The notes: generated from the sequence alone by a model not told the origin. A stretch of 64,000 bases of DNA from Candidatus Faecousia excrementipullorum (GCA_018712825.1 DVGG01000001.1:1-64000), one strand, 5' to 3'; positions 28,072-38,145 are shown, numbered from the stretch's first letter. A program made the numbers and translations.

Positions 28072-28238
28072 TAGGGAAACTCTGAATAAATCGTCTGCGG
28101 CTGGACAGCGGATTTTTTTCGCCATCCACGCAGAATGAAAAACAGGAAATACATACAGTATTCCACTGTTTTCCATTCTTTTGTCTGACGAAAAATCTCA
28201 CGCTGCCAGCTCTTGCCAATTTATTCAGAGCTTCCTTA
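28072..28238 (-). repeat. Copy F of 167-bp palindromic MITE-like repeat
   Basis: TAGGGAAACTCTGAATAAAT ... ATTTATTCAGAGCTTCCTTA. Confidence 0.95.
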
Positions 28239-28261
28239 GATTTGATTTATGGAGGTATATT

Positions 28262-29854
28262 ATGTCTACTTTACAAGAAGAAATCAGCCGCCGCCGGACC
28301 TTTGCCATCATCTCCCACCCCGACGCCGGTAAAACCACCTTAACAGAAAAATTCCTGCTGTACGGCGGCGCCATTGCCCAGGCCGGTGTGGTCAAGGGCA
28401 AGAAAAATTCCCGGGCCGCCACCTCCGACTGGATGGAGATTGAAAAGCAGCGTGGTATCTCCGTCACCAGCTCTGTCATGCAGTTTCAGTACGAGGGCTA
28501 CTGCATCAACATTCTGGACACCCCCGGTCACCAGGACTTCTCCGAGGATACCTACCGTACCCTCATGGCTGCGGACTCCGCCGTCATGGTGATTGACGGT
28601 GCCAAGGGCGTGGAGCCCCAGACCCGGAAACTGTTCAAGGTCTGCGCCATGCGCCACATCCCCATTTTCACCTTCATCAACAAGATGGACCGGGAGACCC
28701 GGGACCCCTTCGACCTGCTGGACGAGGTGGAGCGGGAGCTGGGCATCGAGACCTACGCCATGAACTGGCCCATCGGCTGCGGCAAGGACTTCCAGGGTGT
28801 TTACGACCGGGAGAACGGGCAGCTGCTGTTCTTCTCCGGCGTCTCCGGCAAGAACCGGGCTGGCAAGCAGGAGGTTGACCTGTACGACCCCCAGGTGGCT
28901 CAGCTTCTGGACAGCGAGAGCAAGCACCAGCAGCTCATTGATGATGTGGAGCTTCTCTCCGCCGGACGGGAGATGGATATGGAGGCCGTCCGGTGCGGAC
29001 AGCTCAGCCCCGTGTTCTTTGGCTCCGCCCTTACCAACTTCGGCATTGAGCCTTTCCTGGAGTCCTTCCTGAAGCTCACCCCGCCTCCCCTGTCCCGGAC
29101 GGCAGACTGCGGCGTGGTGGATGCCTTCTCCCCGGACTTCTCCGCCTTTGTTTTCAAGATTCAGGCCAACATGAACAAGGCCCACCGGGACCGGCTGGCC
29201 TTTATGCGGATTTGCTCCGGCAAGTTCCAGCGGGACGCAGAATACTACCATATGCAAAGCGGCCGGAAGATGCGCCTGTCCCAGCCCCAGCAGCTGATGG
29301 CTGCAGAGCGGGAAATCGTGGAGGAGGCCTACGCCGGAGACGTGATCGGCGTCTTTGACCCGGGCATCTTCTCCATCGGAGACACCATCACCGTGCCGGG
29401 AAAGAAGTTCCTCTACTCCGGCATTCCCACCTTCGCCCCGGAGCATTTCTGCCGGGTGTCCGCCAAGGACTCCATGAAGCGCAAGCAGTTTGTGAAGGGC
29501 ACGGAGCAGATTGCCCAGGAGGGTGCCATTCAGATTTTCAAGGTCCCCAACTCCGGTATGGAGGAAGTCATCGTAGGCGTGGTGGGCACCTTGCAGCTGG
29601 ATGTGTTTCAGTTCCGGATGAAGTCGGAATACGGGGTGGATCTGCGGATGGAGACTCTGCCTTATGAGGAAATCCGGCTGATTGAAAGCTATAGCGGAGA
29701 TTTACAGGATCTGAACCTGGGCTCCGATGCAGAGCTTCTGGAGGACTACCGGGGCAGAAATCTTCTGGTATTTTCCAGCTTCTGGGCCATCGATTTCACC
29801 TGCCGCCGGAATCCCGGTCTGGTTCTGAAGGAAATCGTCGTGGCAGAAGGTTAA
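28262..29854 (+). CDS. prfC: Peptide chain release factor 3
   Basis: AIISHPDAGKTTLTEKFL, DTPGHQDFSEDTYRTL, NKMDRE; true start is downstream of MITE copy F. Confidence 0.95.
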   Translation: MSTLQEEISRRRTFAIISHPDAGKTTLTEKFLLYGGAIAQAGVVKGKKNSRAATSDWMEIEKQRGISVTSSVMQFQYEGYCINILDTPGHQDFSEDTYRTLMAADSAVMVIDGAKGVEPQTRKLFKVCAMRHIPIFTFINKMDRETRDPFDLLDEVERELGIETYAMNWPIGCGKDFQGVYDRENGQLLFFSGVSGKNRAGKQEVDLYDPQVAQLLDSESKHQQLIDDVELLSAGREMDMEAVRCGQLSPVFFGSALTNFGIEPFLESFLKLTPPPLSRTADCGVVDAFSPDFSAFVFKIQANMNKAHRDRLAFMRICSGKFQRDAEYYHMQSGRKMRLSQPQQLMAAEREIVEEAYAGDVIGVFDPGIFSIGDTITVPGKKFLYSGIPTFAPEHFCRVSAKDSMKRKQFVKGTEQIAQEGAIQIFKVPNSGMEEVIVGVVGTLQLDVFQFRMKSEYGVDLRMETLPYEEIRLIESYSGDLQDLNLGSDAELLEDYRGRNLLVFSSFWAIDFTCRRNPGLVLKEIVVAEG

Positions 29855-29870
29855 CAACAAGGAGAAACCT

Positions 29871-31136
29871 ATGGACGCTTTTATCCATTTTCTGGAGATT
29901 GCCGTATCCGTTCTGGCGGTTGTGGTTACGGTCATGTTCCTGTATCAACCCCTGTATCTTGTCATCCCCCTGCTGTTTCACAGGAAGAAGCCCCAGGGGG
30001 AGGCGCCAAAGCGGCGGTTCGCCATTCTCATCGCCGCCCGGAATGAGGAAGCGGTACTTCCTCACCTGCTGGACAGCATCAAAGCTCAGGACTATCCGGA
30101 AGCGCTCATTACCACCTATGTGGTGGCGGACAACTGCACCGATAAGACCGCCAAGCTTGCCCGGGAGCACGGGGCCGTGGTCTTTGAGCGGTTCAACAAG
30201 GTGCAGGTGGGCAAGGGCTACGCCCTGGACTACCTGCTGACCCAGCTGAAGGAGCAGGGGCTGCTGGAGAATCACGACGCTTTTATGATTTTCGATGCGG
30301 ACAACCTGCTGCTGCCCAACTACTTCACGGAGATGAACAAAACCTGTGCCCAGGGGTACGACGCCTTCTGCGGCTACCGGAACACCAAGAACTTTGGCAC
30401 CAACTGGATTTCCGCCGGGTACGGCATCTGGTATCTCCACGACTCCACCCACCTGAATCAGTCCCGGAGCATCATCGGCGCCAACTGCGCCGTCAACGGC
30501 ACCGGCTTCGGCTTTACCCGGGAGCTTCTGGAGCGGATGGGCGGCTGGAAGTTCTTCACATTGACGGAGGACATCGAGTTCAGCGCCGTCAGCGCCGCCC
30601 GGGGCTACCGGATTGGCTACTGCCACGATGCCATCTTGTTTGACGAGCAGCCCACCCGTTGGAAGCAGTCCTACCGCCAGCGGATTCGCTGGAGCCAGGG
30701 TGGTATTCAGGTGTCCTTCAAGCACTTTAAGGAGTTTTTCAAGGGTATGTCCCATCTGCGGACCCTTTACTCCTCCTTCGAGATGTTCACCCTGTCCTTC
30801 TGGGGCATGGCGGTGGGTGTCACCGCCGGTGTGCTGGGCTTGCTGCTGGTATTTCTGGAGATGGGCTTTGTGGCCCTGCTGAACACCATCGGCATTGCCC
30901 TGCTGACCACCTATCTCACCACCGCCGGCATGGCTGCCCTGACGGTGGCCACGGAGTGGAAGCGGATTGCCGCTCCCACCCGGTGGAAGCTGCTGAGCAT
31001 CCTGTGCTTCCCCATTTTTATGATTACCTGGGCCCCCATTGCGGTGCTGGCTGGCTTCTACAAGTTTCAGTGGACCCCCATCGACCACACCGCCGCCGTC
31101 TCCGTTACGGAGCTGACCGGCACCAAAAAATCCTGA
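29871..31136 (+). CDS. Membrane glycosyltransferase family 2
   Basis: FAILIAARNEEAVLPHLLDSI, FDADNLLLPNYF, QRIRWSQGG; TM segments. Confidence 0.88.
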   Translation: MDAFIHFLEIAVSVLAVVVTVMFLYQPLYLVIPLLFHRKKPQGEAPKRRFAILIAARNEEAVLPHLLDSIKAQDYPEALITTYVVADNCTDKTAKLAREHGAVVFERFNKVQVGKGYALDYLLTQLKEQGLLENHDAFMIFDADNLLLPNYFTEMNKTCAQGYDAFCGYRNTKNFGTNWISAGYGIWYLHDSTHLNQSRSIIGANCAVNGTGFGFTRELLERMGGWKFFTLTEDIEFSAVSAARGYRIGYCHDAILFDEQPTRWKQSYRQRIRWSQGGIQVSFKHFKEFFKGMSHLRTLYSSFEMFTLSFWGMAVGVTAGVLGLLLVFLEMGFVALLNTIGIALLTTYLTTAGMAALTVATEWKRIAAPTRWKLLSILCFPIFMITWAPIAVLAGFYKFQWTPIDHTAAVSVTELTGTKKS

Positions 31137-31139
31137 AAG

Positions 31140-31167
31140 AAGGCGTACCCCATAAGGGGTACGCCTT
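31140..31167 (+). terminator. Stem-loop after glycosyltransferase
   Basis: AAGGCGTACCCC-ATAA-GGGGTACGCCTT. Confidence 0.65.
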
Positions 31168-31183
31168 CAGTCTGTCAAAGAAC

Positions 31184-31211
31184 CCCCGGTTCCGGAGATT
31201 CGGAACCGGGG
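31184..31211 (-). terminator. Stem-loop downstream of GH operon
   Basis: CCCCGGTTCC ... GGAACCGGGG just beyond the GH3 stop on minus strand. Confidence 0.55.
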
Positions 31212-31239
31212 CGTATTGTTCAGAGAATATGGGTACTTT

Positions 31240-33441
31240 TTATTCCTTCAACAGAAAGCAAGGGCCCTCTGTCACCCGGCTGTCGGTGCCCAGCATGACC
31301 CGGAACCATCCCGGTTCGCTGGCCCATTGGTTTTCTCCGGTGTAGAAGCGGAGCATTTCTTCCGTGATGGCAAATTCCACCCGGGCTGTCTCCCCCGGGG
31401 CCAGGGAGATTTTCCGGAAGCCCTTCAATGCTTTTACCGGGCGCACCCGGCTGCCTGCCAAATCCTGCAGATACAGCTGCACCACCTCTGTGCCGGTAAC
31501 CTCTCCGGTATTGGTCAGCTCCGTCCAGGCGGTGATTGTCTCTCCTTTCCGCATCTCCCGGCTGCTGAGGCAGACCGGAGTAAGGGTAAAGTCCGTATAA
31601 CTCAGGCCGTAGCCAAAGGGATACAGAGGATCATTGCCGCAGTCCAGATACCGGCTGGCGTAGTCGGTTTCCGGGGTCAGGGATGCAGGCCGCCCGGTGG
31701 AATAGCTGCTGTAGCTCATGGGAAGCTGTCCCTCCTGGCGGGGGAAGCTCATGGGCAGCTTGCCTCCGGGGCAGACCTTGCCGGTGAGTACATCCACAAT
31801 GCCCGGGCCGCCTTCACTTCCCGGGAGCCAGCACGCCAGCAGTGCCTTTGCCCTGCTCTCCTTCTCCAGCACCAGGGGCCGTCCGGAAAATACCAGCACC
31901 GCCGTATTGGGGTTCCATGCCAGCACCCCGTACAGGAGCTTCTGCTGAATCTCCGGCAAATGCAGGGACACCCGGCTGGCGGCCTCGCCGCTTTGGAGCC
32001 GGTGCTCTCCCAGGCACAGCACCACCGCATCGGCCCACCGGGCCGCTTCCTCTGCCTCCCGGAGAAGGGCCTGATTTTCTTCCTCAAAGGAAGAGGATTC
32101 ATACCCCCCGATGGCTAAGCGGGTATGGTTATCCAGCATGGTACAGCCGGAGGCGAAACGCAGCTGCCAACCGGCCAGCTCCGGGCTGGCTTTTGCTCCC
32201 TCCTCCAGACTTACGCAGTCCTCTGCCCTGGCAGAGAAGGACCAGGCGCTGCGCAAATCCTGATGTCTGGCATAGGGGCCGATAAAGGCGATTTTCCCCG
32301 GCTGCAAAGGAAGAATCCCCTCATTTTTCAGCAGGACTGCCGATGCTGCCGCCGCTTTCCGGGCGGCTGCCCGGTGGTCTGGGCACAGCTGCACCTGCCG
32401 GGACCGCTCCTCACTGGCCCCGTGGTAGGGATCTTCAAAGAGGCCCAGGTCGTTTTTCAGTTTCAGCACCCGCCACACCGCTTCGTCCACCCGCTCCATG
32501 GGGATAAAACCGCCCTCCACCAGCTTCTGAAGATTTCCGGCGTAGCTCCGCCCTTCCATATCCACATCCACTCCGGCCTCCATGGCAGCCTTGGCTGCTT
32601 GGGCATAGTCCTCACAGTAGCCGTGGGGCACCATCTCCCCCACGGAGCGGTAATCGGAAATCAGCAGCCCGTCAAAGCCCAGCTCTTCCCGGAGAATATC
32701 CTTCAGGAGCCACCGGTTTCCGGTGCAGGGAATGCCGTTATAGGTATGGTAAGCAGACATCACCATCTTGGCTCCGGCGTCGATGGCCGCCTGATAGCCG
32801 GTGAGGTAATACTCCCGGAGGGTGTGCTCCGAAAGCTCCACATTCTGGTAGTCCCGGCCTGCCTCCGCTGCGCCGTAACCGGCAAAGTGCTTGACGCAGG
32901 CGGCAATATGCTCCGGACTGTGCAAGTCCGCCCCCTGGAAGCCCCGGACCATGGCGGCTGCCATCTGTCCGTTCAGAAAGGGGTCCTCCCCGGAGGACTC
33001 CATGCACCGCCCCCACCGGGCATCCCGGCACAGATCGGCCATGGGAGCAAAGGTCACATGGATGCCGTCGGCAGCACTCTCCCGGGCCGCCACCGCCGCT
33101 CCCTCCTCCACCACCTCCGGGGAGAAGGTGGCTGCCAACCCCAAAGGACAGGGAAAAGCAGTACGATGGCCGTGAATCACATCCAGCATAAAGAGCATGG
33201 GGATGTGGTGGGGCTGGACAGCCATACAGGCATCCTGAATTTTCCGCAGCTTGTCCGCCCCCCAGATGCACAGGGTACTCCCCGCCAGCTCCAGGCCCCG
33301 GCGGGTGATGTGGTCCTGCTCCAGGGCCCCGGTCAGAGCCGCATCCTCTGCATAATTTGCCCCCTGATATTGCACCAGCTGGTACACCTTTTCCTCCAGG
33401 GACATATCCTCCAGCAGCTTTCTCAGCGCTTCTTCTTTCAT
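31240..33441 (-). CDS. Glycoside hydrolase family 3 beta-glycosidase
   Basis: 733 aa; GH3 N/C domains and C-terminal fibronectin III-like domain. Confidence 0.93.
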   Translation of the reverse strand: MKEEALRKLLEDMSLEEKVYQLVQYQGANYAEDAALTGALEQDHITRRGLELAGSTLCIWGADKLRKIQDACMAVQPHHIPMLFMLDVIHGHRTAFPCPLGLAATFSPEVVEEGAAVAARESAADGIHVTFAPMADLCRDARWGRCMESSGEDPFLNGQMAAAMVRGFQGADLHSPEHIAACVKHFAGYGAAEAGRDYQNVELSEHTLREYYLTGYQAAIDAGAKMVMSAYHTYNGIPCTGNRWLLKDILREELGFDGLLISDYRSVGEMVPHGYCEDYAQAAKAAMEAGVDVDMEGRSYAGNLQKLVEGGFIPMERVDEAVWRVLKLKNDLGLFEDPYHGASEERSRQVQLCPDHRAAARKAAAASAVLLKNEGILPLQPGKIAFIGPYARHQDLRSAWSFSARAEDCVSLEEGAKASPELAGWQLRFASGCTMLDNHTRLAIGGYESSSFEEENQALLREAEEAARWADAVVLCLGEHRLQSGEAASRVSLHLPEIQQKLLYGVLAWNPNTAVLVFSGRPLVLEKESRAKALLACWLPGSEGGPGIVDVLTGKVCPGGKLPMSFPRQEGQLPMSYSSYSTGRPASLTPETDYASRYLDCGNDPLYPFGYGLSYTDFTLTPVCLSSREMRKGETITAWTELTNTGEVTGTEVVQLYLQDLAGSRVRPVKALKGFRKISLAPGETARVEFAITEEMLRFYTGENQWASEPGWFRVMLGTDSRVTEGPCFLLKE

Positions 33442-33457
33442 GGTTCGGCTCCTTTTC

Positions 33458-35302
33458 TCAGATTTCCATGGCGGTCACCATATGCCGCCAGCCGCAGTTT
33501 TCCAAAATGGGATACTTTCCATCCTCCGGCCCAGGGGGACTGAAGGGCAGCCGGGGTTCTTCCAGTTCCTCGATGGTCTGCTGCTCCCCGGAGAGGAAGC
33601 GTCTGATCGTATCCGCCGTGGCTTTCAGGCGGAAAATCAGTCCACCCAGCCGCAAATCCAGTACCTCAAAGCCCGGAGCCTTGTTTTCTTCCAGCCACAG
33701 CTTCCGTCGGACTTCCAGAAAATCTCCCGTAAGCTCCGCCGTTCGGCGGCACCTGGCTTCCAGCACCCGCAGGACGGCCTTATCCCGCCGTCCATAAGCC
33801 GCTCTCAGCTCCACCCCCAGGGTGGCCTTTTCCGCCAGCACCCGGCAAAGATTCTCCAACACCCGGTATGTATCCGAAGCTTCCGGGTCCTCCTGTCCGG
33901 CCCTGGCCATGAGGGCAGCACAGTCCCGGAAATGGTCCGGGGTATCCGGCGGGACATGGCAGTCAAACAAACCCAGCATGGGGTCCTGGTACAGAAGGTA
34001 CTTGGCAGGGCCGGAGGACAGCTTTCCCGGGGCAGGATTGCCCGGAATATAGTTAATCCGGGAGGTAGCCATGAGCCACTTCCAACTCAGGCCGGTACAC
34101 GCTGCCAGCCGTCGGGAAAGAACCTCCTCCGGCACCTGGGCCGTGCCCCGGTAGCAGCACTCGGCATACAGCTGCATAATTGGCAGCACCACCCACAAGC
34201 TGGCCTCCGCCCCGTCGTCTCCCCAGGCGGTGAGCATCACCTGCCGGATTCCCTGCTCCAGGCACTGCTCCAGGGCCAGCCGGCCTGCCAGGAGGGAGTG
34301 GTCCAGAAGGGGGGCATAGCCGCTCCACTTCCAGGCGCCCCCGGCAAAGCAGATTTTTTCCGTCAGGCTCCGGTGCTGCAAAATGTGATTCCGGTATTTT
34401 TCCCCGGTGCGGCAGTAATAATCCCAGTAGACCAGGGTCACAGTCTCCGGAATCCGGGCAGAAATCTCCGCCGCCCGACTCTGCCGCTGTTCCTCCGGCA
34501 GGCTCCGCAGCTCCTTGATGAACATATCGCTCCACATCATGGGCTCCAGCCCCTGCTCCCGGCAGATGTCTGCCACCCGGTTCAGGTGGCGCAGGAGAAT
34601 CTCATGCCGGGGCACATAGCCATGAATGGTCAGATACCGGCCCAGACCTGTCATCTCTGCCTCATCCATGCCAATGTGGATTTTTCTGCTGCGGAAGCAG
34701 TTCCGGCAGGTTTCAACCATGGCCCTGATCAGCTTTTCCGTCTCCTCCCAGTCACACAGAAGAATATCTCCGGTGTCACGGACAGAGGAGAAAGCGCTCC
34801 AATGGAACAGAGCATTCAGGTGAGCCAGGGTCTGGATGCAGGGAATCACCTCAATCCCCAGAAATGCGGCGTAATCGTCCATTTCCATCAGCTCCTGCCG
34901 GGAGTATCTGCCCCGCATATGGCCGAAATAGGGGTAGTCCTCCAGGGTATAGGTATCCTCCGTATAAAGGAGCAGGGCGTGATATCCCATCACCGCCATC
35001 CGCCGCAGCAGCTTTTTCACCGTTTCCACCCGGGGGACGGCGTTGCGGGAGCAATCCAGCATAAAGGACAGCTGGGAAAACCGGGCCTGTTCCTCCACCC
35101 GGCAGGGCTCGGGATGGTCCGCTGCCATGGCCAGCAGCCGGCAAAGCTGCACCCGGTTGGGGTATCGCAGAAGCATGCCCTTTTCCGTGATCTCCAGAAG
35201 CCCCGGCCTTTGCGGGTCATAGACCAGGTGCCAGTTCGCCGGCAGGGGCGTGGGAATGGGGCTGGGCAGCTCCCGGTTCAGTTCTTCTATGAGCGTATAC
35301 AT
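33458..35302 (-). CDS. GH20-like beta-N-acetylhexosaminidase
   Basis: IHIGMDEAEMTGLGRYL (D-E catalytic pair), YTEDTYTLEDYPYFGHMRGRYS. Confidence 0.82.
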   Translation of the reverse strand: MYTLIEELNRELPSPIPTPLPANWHLVYDPQRPGLLEITEKGMLLRYPNRVQLCRLLAMAADHPEPCRVEEQARFSQLSFMLDCSRNAVPRVETVKKLLRRMAVMGYHALLLYTEDTYTLEDYPYFGHMRGRYSRQELMEMDDYAAFLGIEVIPCIQTLAHLNALFHWSAFSSVRDTGDILLCDWEETEKLIRAMVETCRNCFRSRKIHIGMDEAEMTGLGRYLTIHGYVPRHEILLRHLNRVADICREQGLEPMMWSDMFIKELRSLPEEQRQSRAAEISARIPETVTLVYWDYYCRTGEKYRNHILQHRSLTEKICFAGGAWKWSGYAPLLDHSLLAGRLALEQCLEQGIRQVMLTAWGDDGAEASLWVVLPIMQLYAECCYRGTAQVPEEVLSRRLAACTGLSWKWLMATSRINYIPGNPAPGKLSSGPAKYLLYQDPMLGLFDCHVPPDTPDHFRDCAALMARAGQEDPEASDTYRVLENLCRVLAEKATLGVELRAAYGRRDKAVLRVLEARCRRTAELTGDFLEVRRKLWLEENKAPGFEVLDLRLGGLIFRLKATADTIRRFLSGEQQTIEELEEPRLPFSPPGPEDGKYPILENCGWRHMVTAMEI

Positions 35303-35370
35303 AAGAAAGCCTCCTGTCTGAAAGGCAAGGGCACATACCGTGGCAATTTTCCGGTATGTGCCCTCCTTTT

Positions 35371-37497
35371 TTAATCCATTTGAATTTCGGCTTCCAGGCA
35401 GCCGGTGCCGGTGAGCCGCTGGCTCAGGCTGTCAGGCTGACTGCCGCCGGCGTACAGGCGGAAGGTGCCCGGCTCAAAGACCCGCTCGCCCTCCTCTGTC
35501 ACCAGGGTAAACATCTGGCTGGGAATCTCCACTGTTACCTTCTGGGACTCTCCGGCCTTCACAAAGACATGGGTAAAGCCGCACAGCCGGTATTTGGGTA
35601 CGGTGGTGGAGGCCTCCACATCCTTCAGGTAGAACTGCACCACGGTGCCGGAGTCAACCTTTCCTGTATTGGTCACGGTAACGCTGGCCTGGCAGCTCTC
35701 TCCAGCCCGGATGTGCTCCGGGGCTTCCAGCTGGGAATAGGCAAAGGTGGTGTAGCTCAGGCCGTAGCCGAAGGGGAACAGAGGCTCCTCTGTGAAGTAC
35801 TTGTAGGTGCGGTTTTTCATGCTGTAATCGCAGAAATCCGGCAGCTGGTTGTCGTTGCGGTAGAAGGTCACCGGCAGCCGTCCGCTGGGGCTGAATTTTC
35901 CCGTAAGCAGATCCGCCACAGCCTTGCCGCCCATGGCACCGGGATACCAGGCCTGGATAATGGCCGCAGCCTTTTCATTGCCAGGGCCAAAGTCGATCGC
36001 GCTGCCGCTGAGGTTCACAATCACAAAGGGGGTATCCTGGTTGCACAGCACCTCGATCATCCGCCGCTGGCTGTAAGGCAGAAGCAAATCCTGCTTGTCG
36101 CCCTCCATGCCCTGGGCCAGCAGCTCTTCCCCTTCCACGGTTTCGTCCAGGCCGGTGACAACCACCACCAGGTCTGCCATATCCGCCATGGCCCGCACTT
36201 CTCCCAGCCGGTCGCCGTCGTAGCCCGGGTCCTCCAGCTTCTCCTCGTACAGGTGGCTGCCCTCGGAATAGAGCACCCGGCTCTGGGGCAGAGCTGCCCG
36301 GATGGACTCCAGCACCGTGTGGTACTGGTTGGCGGTACCGTGGTAGTTGCCCTCCAGAGCCACAATGGAGTTGGCGTTGGGGCCCATCACCGCAACGCAG
36401 CCCAGCTTCTCCGGATTCAGGGGGAGAATCCCGTTGTTTTTCAGCAGCACCAGGGACTCACAGGCCATGCGGTAATTTACATCCCGGTTGTAGGGGGTGT
36501 CCACATCCTGCAAATCCAGGTGGTCAAAGGGGGTATGGGCATCGAACATACCCAGCTTCATCCGGGTGGTCATCAGCTTGGTGGCTGCGTGACGTACCTG
36601 CTCCTCCGTAATCATCCCCAGCTCCACAGCGTGAAGCACATGCTCATAGGTACAGCCGCAGTTTAAGTAGCAGCCGTTGTCCAGGGCCAGCTTCACAGAT
36701 TCCACAGGCTTTTCCGTTACCTTGTGGTGAAGGTGGAAGTCCGCAATGGCCCAGCAGTCGGAGGTAATATAACCCTCAAAGCCCCATTTTTTCAGGAGAA
36801 TATCCTGCAAAAGGGTCTTGCTGCCGCAGGCGGGCTCCCCGTTTACCCGGTTATAGGCACCCATCACACCCTCAACCCCCGCGTCCACCAGGGCGTGGAA
36901 GGCGGGAAGATAGGTTTCCTCCATATCCTGCTTGGTAGCCCGGGCGTCAAACTCATGGCGCAGCTTCTCCGGGCCGCTGTGAACGGCATAATGCTTGGCG
37001 CAGGCGGCGGTCTTCATGTAGTGGGGGTCGTCGCCCTGCAGACCGTGAACAAACTGCACACCCAGTCGGGCAGCAAGATAGGGGTCCTCTCCGTAGGTCT
37101 CCTGACCCCGGCCCCAACGGGGGTCCCGGAAGATATTTACATTGGGGGACCAGAAGGTGATTCCCTTGTAAATGCCGTAATCCTGATACTTCTGGTAGGA
37201 GTTGTACTTGGCTCTGCCCTCGGTGGAGATCACATCCGCCACCTTACCCATCAGCTCCTCGTCAAAGGAGGCAGCCATACCGATGGCCTGGGGGAAAACC
37301 GTGGCCATGCCGCACCGGGCAACGCCGTGGAGGGCCTCATTCCACCAGTTGTAGTCCTTCACCCCCAGGTGGGGTACCCCCTTGGCTCCGTGGAGCAGCT
37401 GGGCTGCGCACTCCTCCAGGGTCATACGGCTGACCAGGTCCGCCGCACGCTCCTGGAAACTCAGGCTTTCGTCCAGATATTTTGCTTTTTCTTCCAT
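35371..37497 (-). CDS. Glycoside hydrolase family 3 (beta-xylosidase/glucosidase-like)
   Basis: 708 aa; YNWWNEALHGVAR, NIFRDPRWGRGQETYGEDP. Confidence 0.93.
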   Translation of the reverse strand: MEEKAKYLDESLSFQERAADLVSRMTLEECAAQLLHGAKGVPHLGVKDYNWWNEALHGVARCGMATVFPQAIGMAASFDEELMGKVADVISTEGRAKYNSYQKYQDYGIYKGITFWSPNVNIFRDPRWGRGQETYGEDPYLAARLGVQFVHGLQGDDPHYMKTAACAKHYAVHSGPEKLRHEFDARATKQDMEETYLPAFHALVDAGVEGVMGAYNRVNGEPACGSKTLLQDILLKKWGFEGYITSDCWAIADFHLHHKVTEKPVESVKLALDNGCYLNCGCTYEHVLHAVELGMITEEQVRHAATKLMTTRMKLGMFDAHTPFDHLDLQDVDTPYNRDVNYRMACESLVLLKNNGILPLNPEKLGCVAVMGPNANSIVALEGNYHGTANQYHTVLESIRAALPQSRVLYSEGSHLYEEKLEDPGYDGDRLGEVRAMADMADLVVVVTGLDETVEGEELLAQGMEGDKQDLLLPYSQRRMIEVLCNQDTPFVIVNLSGSAIDFGPGNEKAAAIIQAWYPGAMGGKAVADLLTGKFSPSGRLPVTFYRNDNQLPDFCDYSMKNRTYKYFTEEPLFPFGYGLSYTTFAYSQLEAPEHIRAGESCQASVTVTNTGKVDSGTVVQFYLKDVEASTTVPKYRLCGFTHVFVKAGESQKVTVEIPSQMFTLVTEEGERVFEPGTFRLYAGGSQPDSLSQRLTGTGCLEAEIQMD

Positions 37498-37512
37498 AGG
37501 TTTCCTCCTGTT

Positions 37513-38145
37513 TTATTCCCCGGCAAACATTTTTTCTTCTACATAACGGCAGATGGCATGGTAGATGGGCAGGTGGTATTCCTGCACCTGATAGGTTTCC
37601 TCCGCCGGTGCCTTGATACAAATATCACACAGGTGATCCATCGTCCCCTGACGGCTGCCCGTCAGGCCAATGACCACCATGCCCTTGGCCTTGGCGGCCA
37701 CAATGGCATAGTAAACATTTTTGGAGCTGCCGGAAGTGGAGATGGCCAGCAGCACATCCCCGGCCTTTCCGTGGCCCCACACCTGCTGGGCAAACACCAG
37801 CTCCGGCACCGCATCGTTGCTGTAAGCGGTGGACAGGGCAATGCTGCCGGTAAGGGGGATGGCAGGCAGCGCCCCTTGCAGATGCTGTCCCAGCAGAATC
37901 CCGGCTTCATCCACCGCCGCCAGACGCTGCTGCTCCTCCCGGCTCAAAGGCCGCCGGATGTAAAATTCCTTCATCAGCTCCCCTACGATATGCTCGGCAT
38001 CCGCACCGCTGCCGCCATTGCCGCATACCAGAAGCTTTCCTCCATTGCGGTAAGCCTCCACCAGAGCTTCCGAAGCCTGGGCCACCGCCTGGGCACAGCC
38101 GGACAAGGCCGGGTAGCGCTGTGTCAGTTCCTCCATGATATCCAT
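37513..38145 (-). CDS. SIS-domain protein (phosphoheptose isomerase-like)
   Basis: LLVCGNGGSGADAEHIVGELMKEF; STSGSSKNV. Confidence 0.87.
   Translation of the reverse strand: MDIMEELTQRYPALSGCAQAVAQASEALVEAYRNGGKLLVCGNGGSGADAEHIVGELMKEFYIRRPLSREEQQRLAAVDEAGILLGQHLQGALPAIPLTGSIALSTAYSNDAVPELVFAQQVWGHGKAGDVLLAISTSGSSKNVYYAIVAAKAKGMVVIGLTGSRQGTMDHLCDICIKAPAEETYQVQEYHLPIYHAICRYVEEKMFAGE

Noticed and set aside
1-28238. Considered whether the dispersed 167-bp repeats form a CRISPR array
   Set aside because: Copies are kilobases apart, alternate in orientation and are internally palindromic; there are no regular spacers and no cas genes.
28195-28245. Possible outward promoter in the MITE end (TTGCCA...TAGATT) driving prfC
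   Set aside because: Spacing of 18 and a weak -10 make it no better than chance; prfC transcription needs TSS data.
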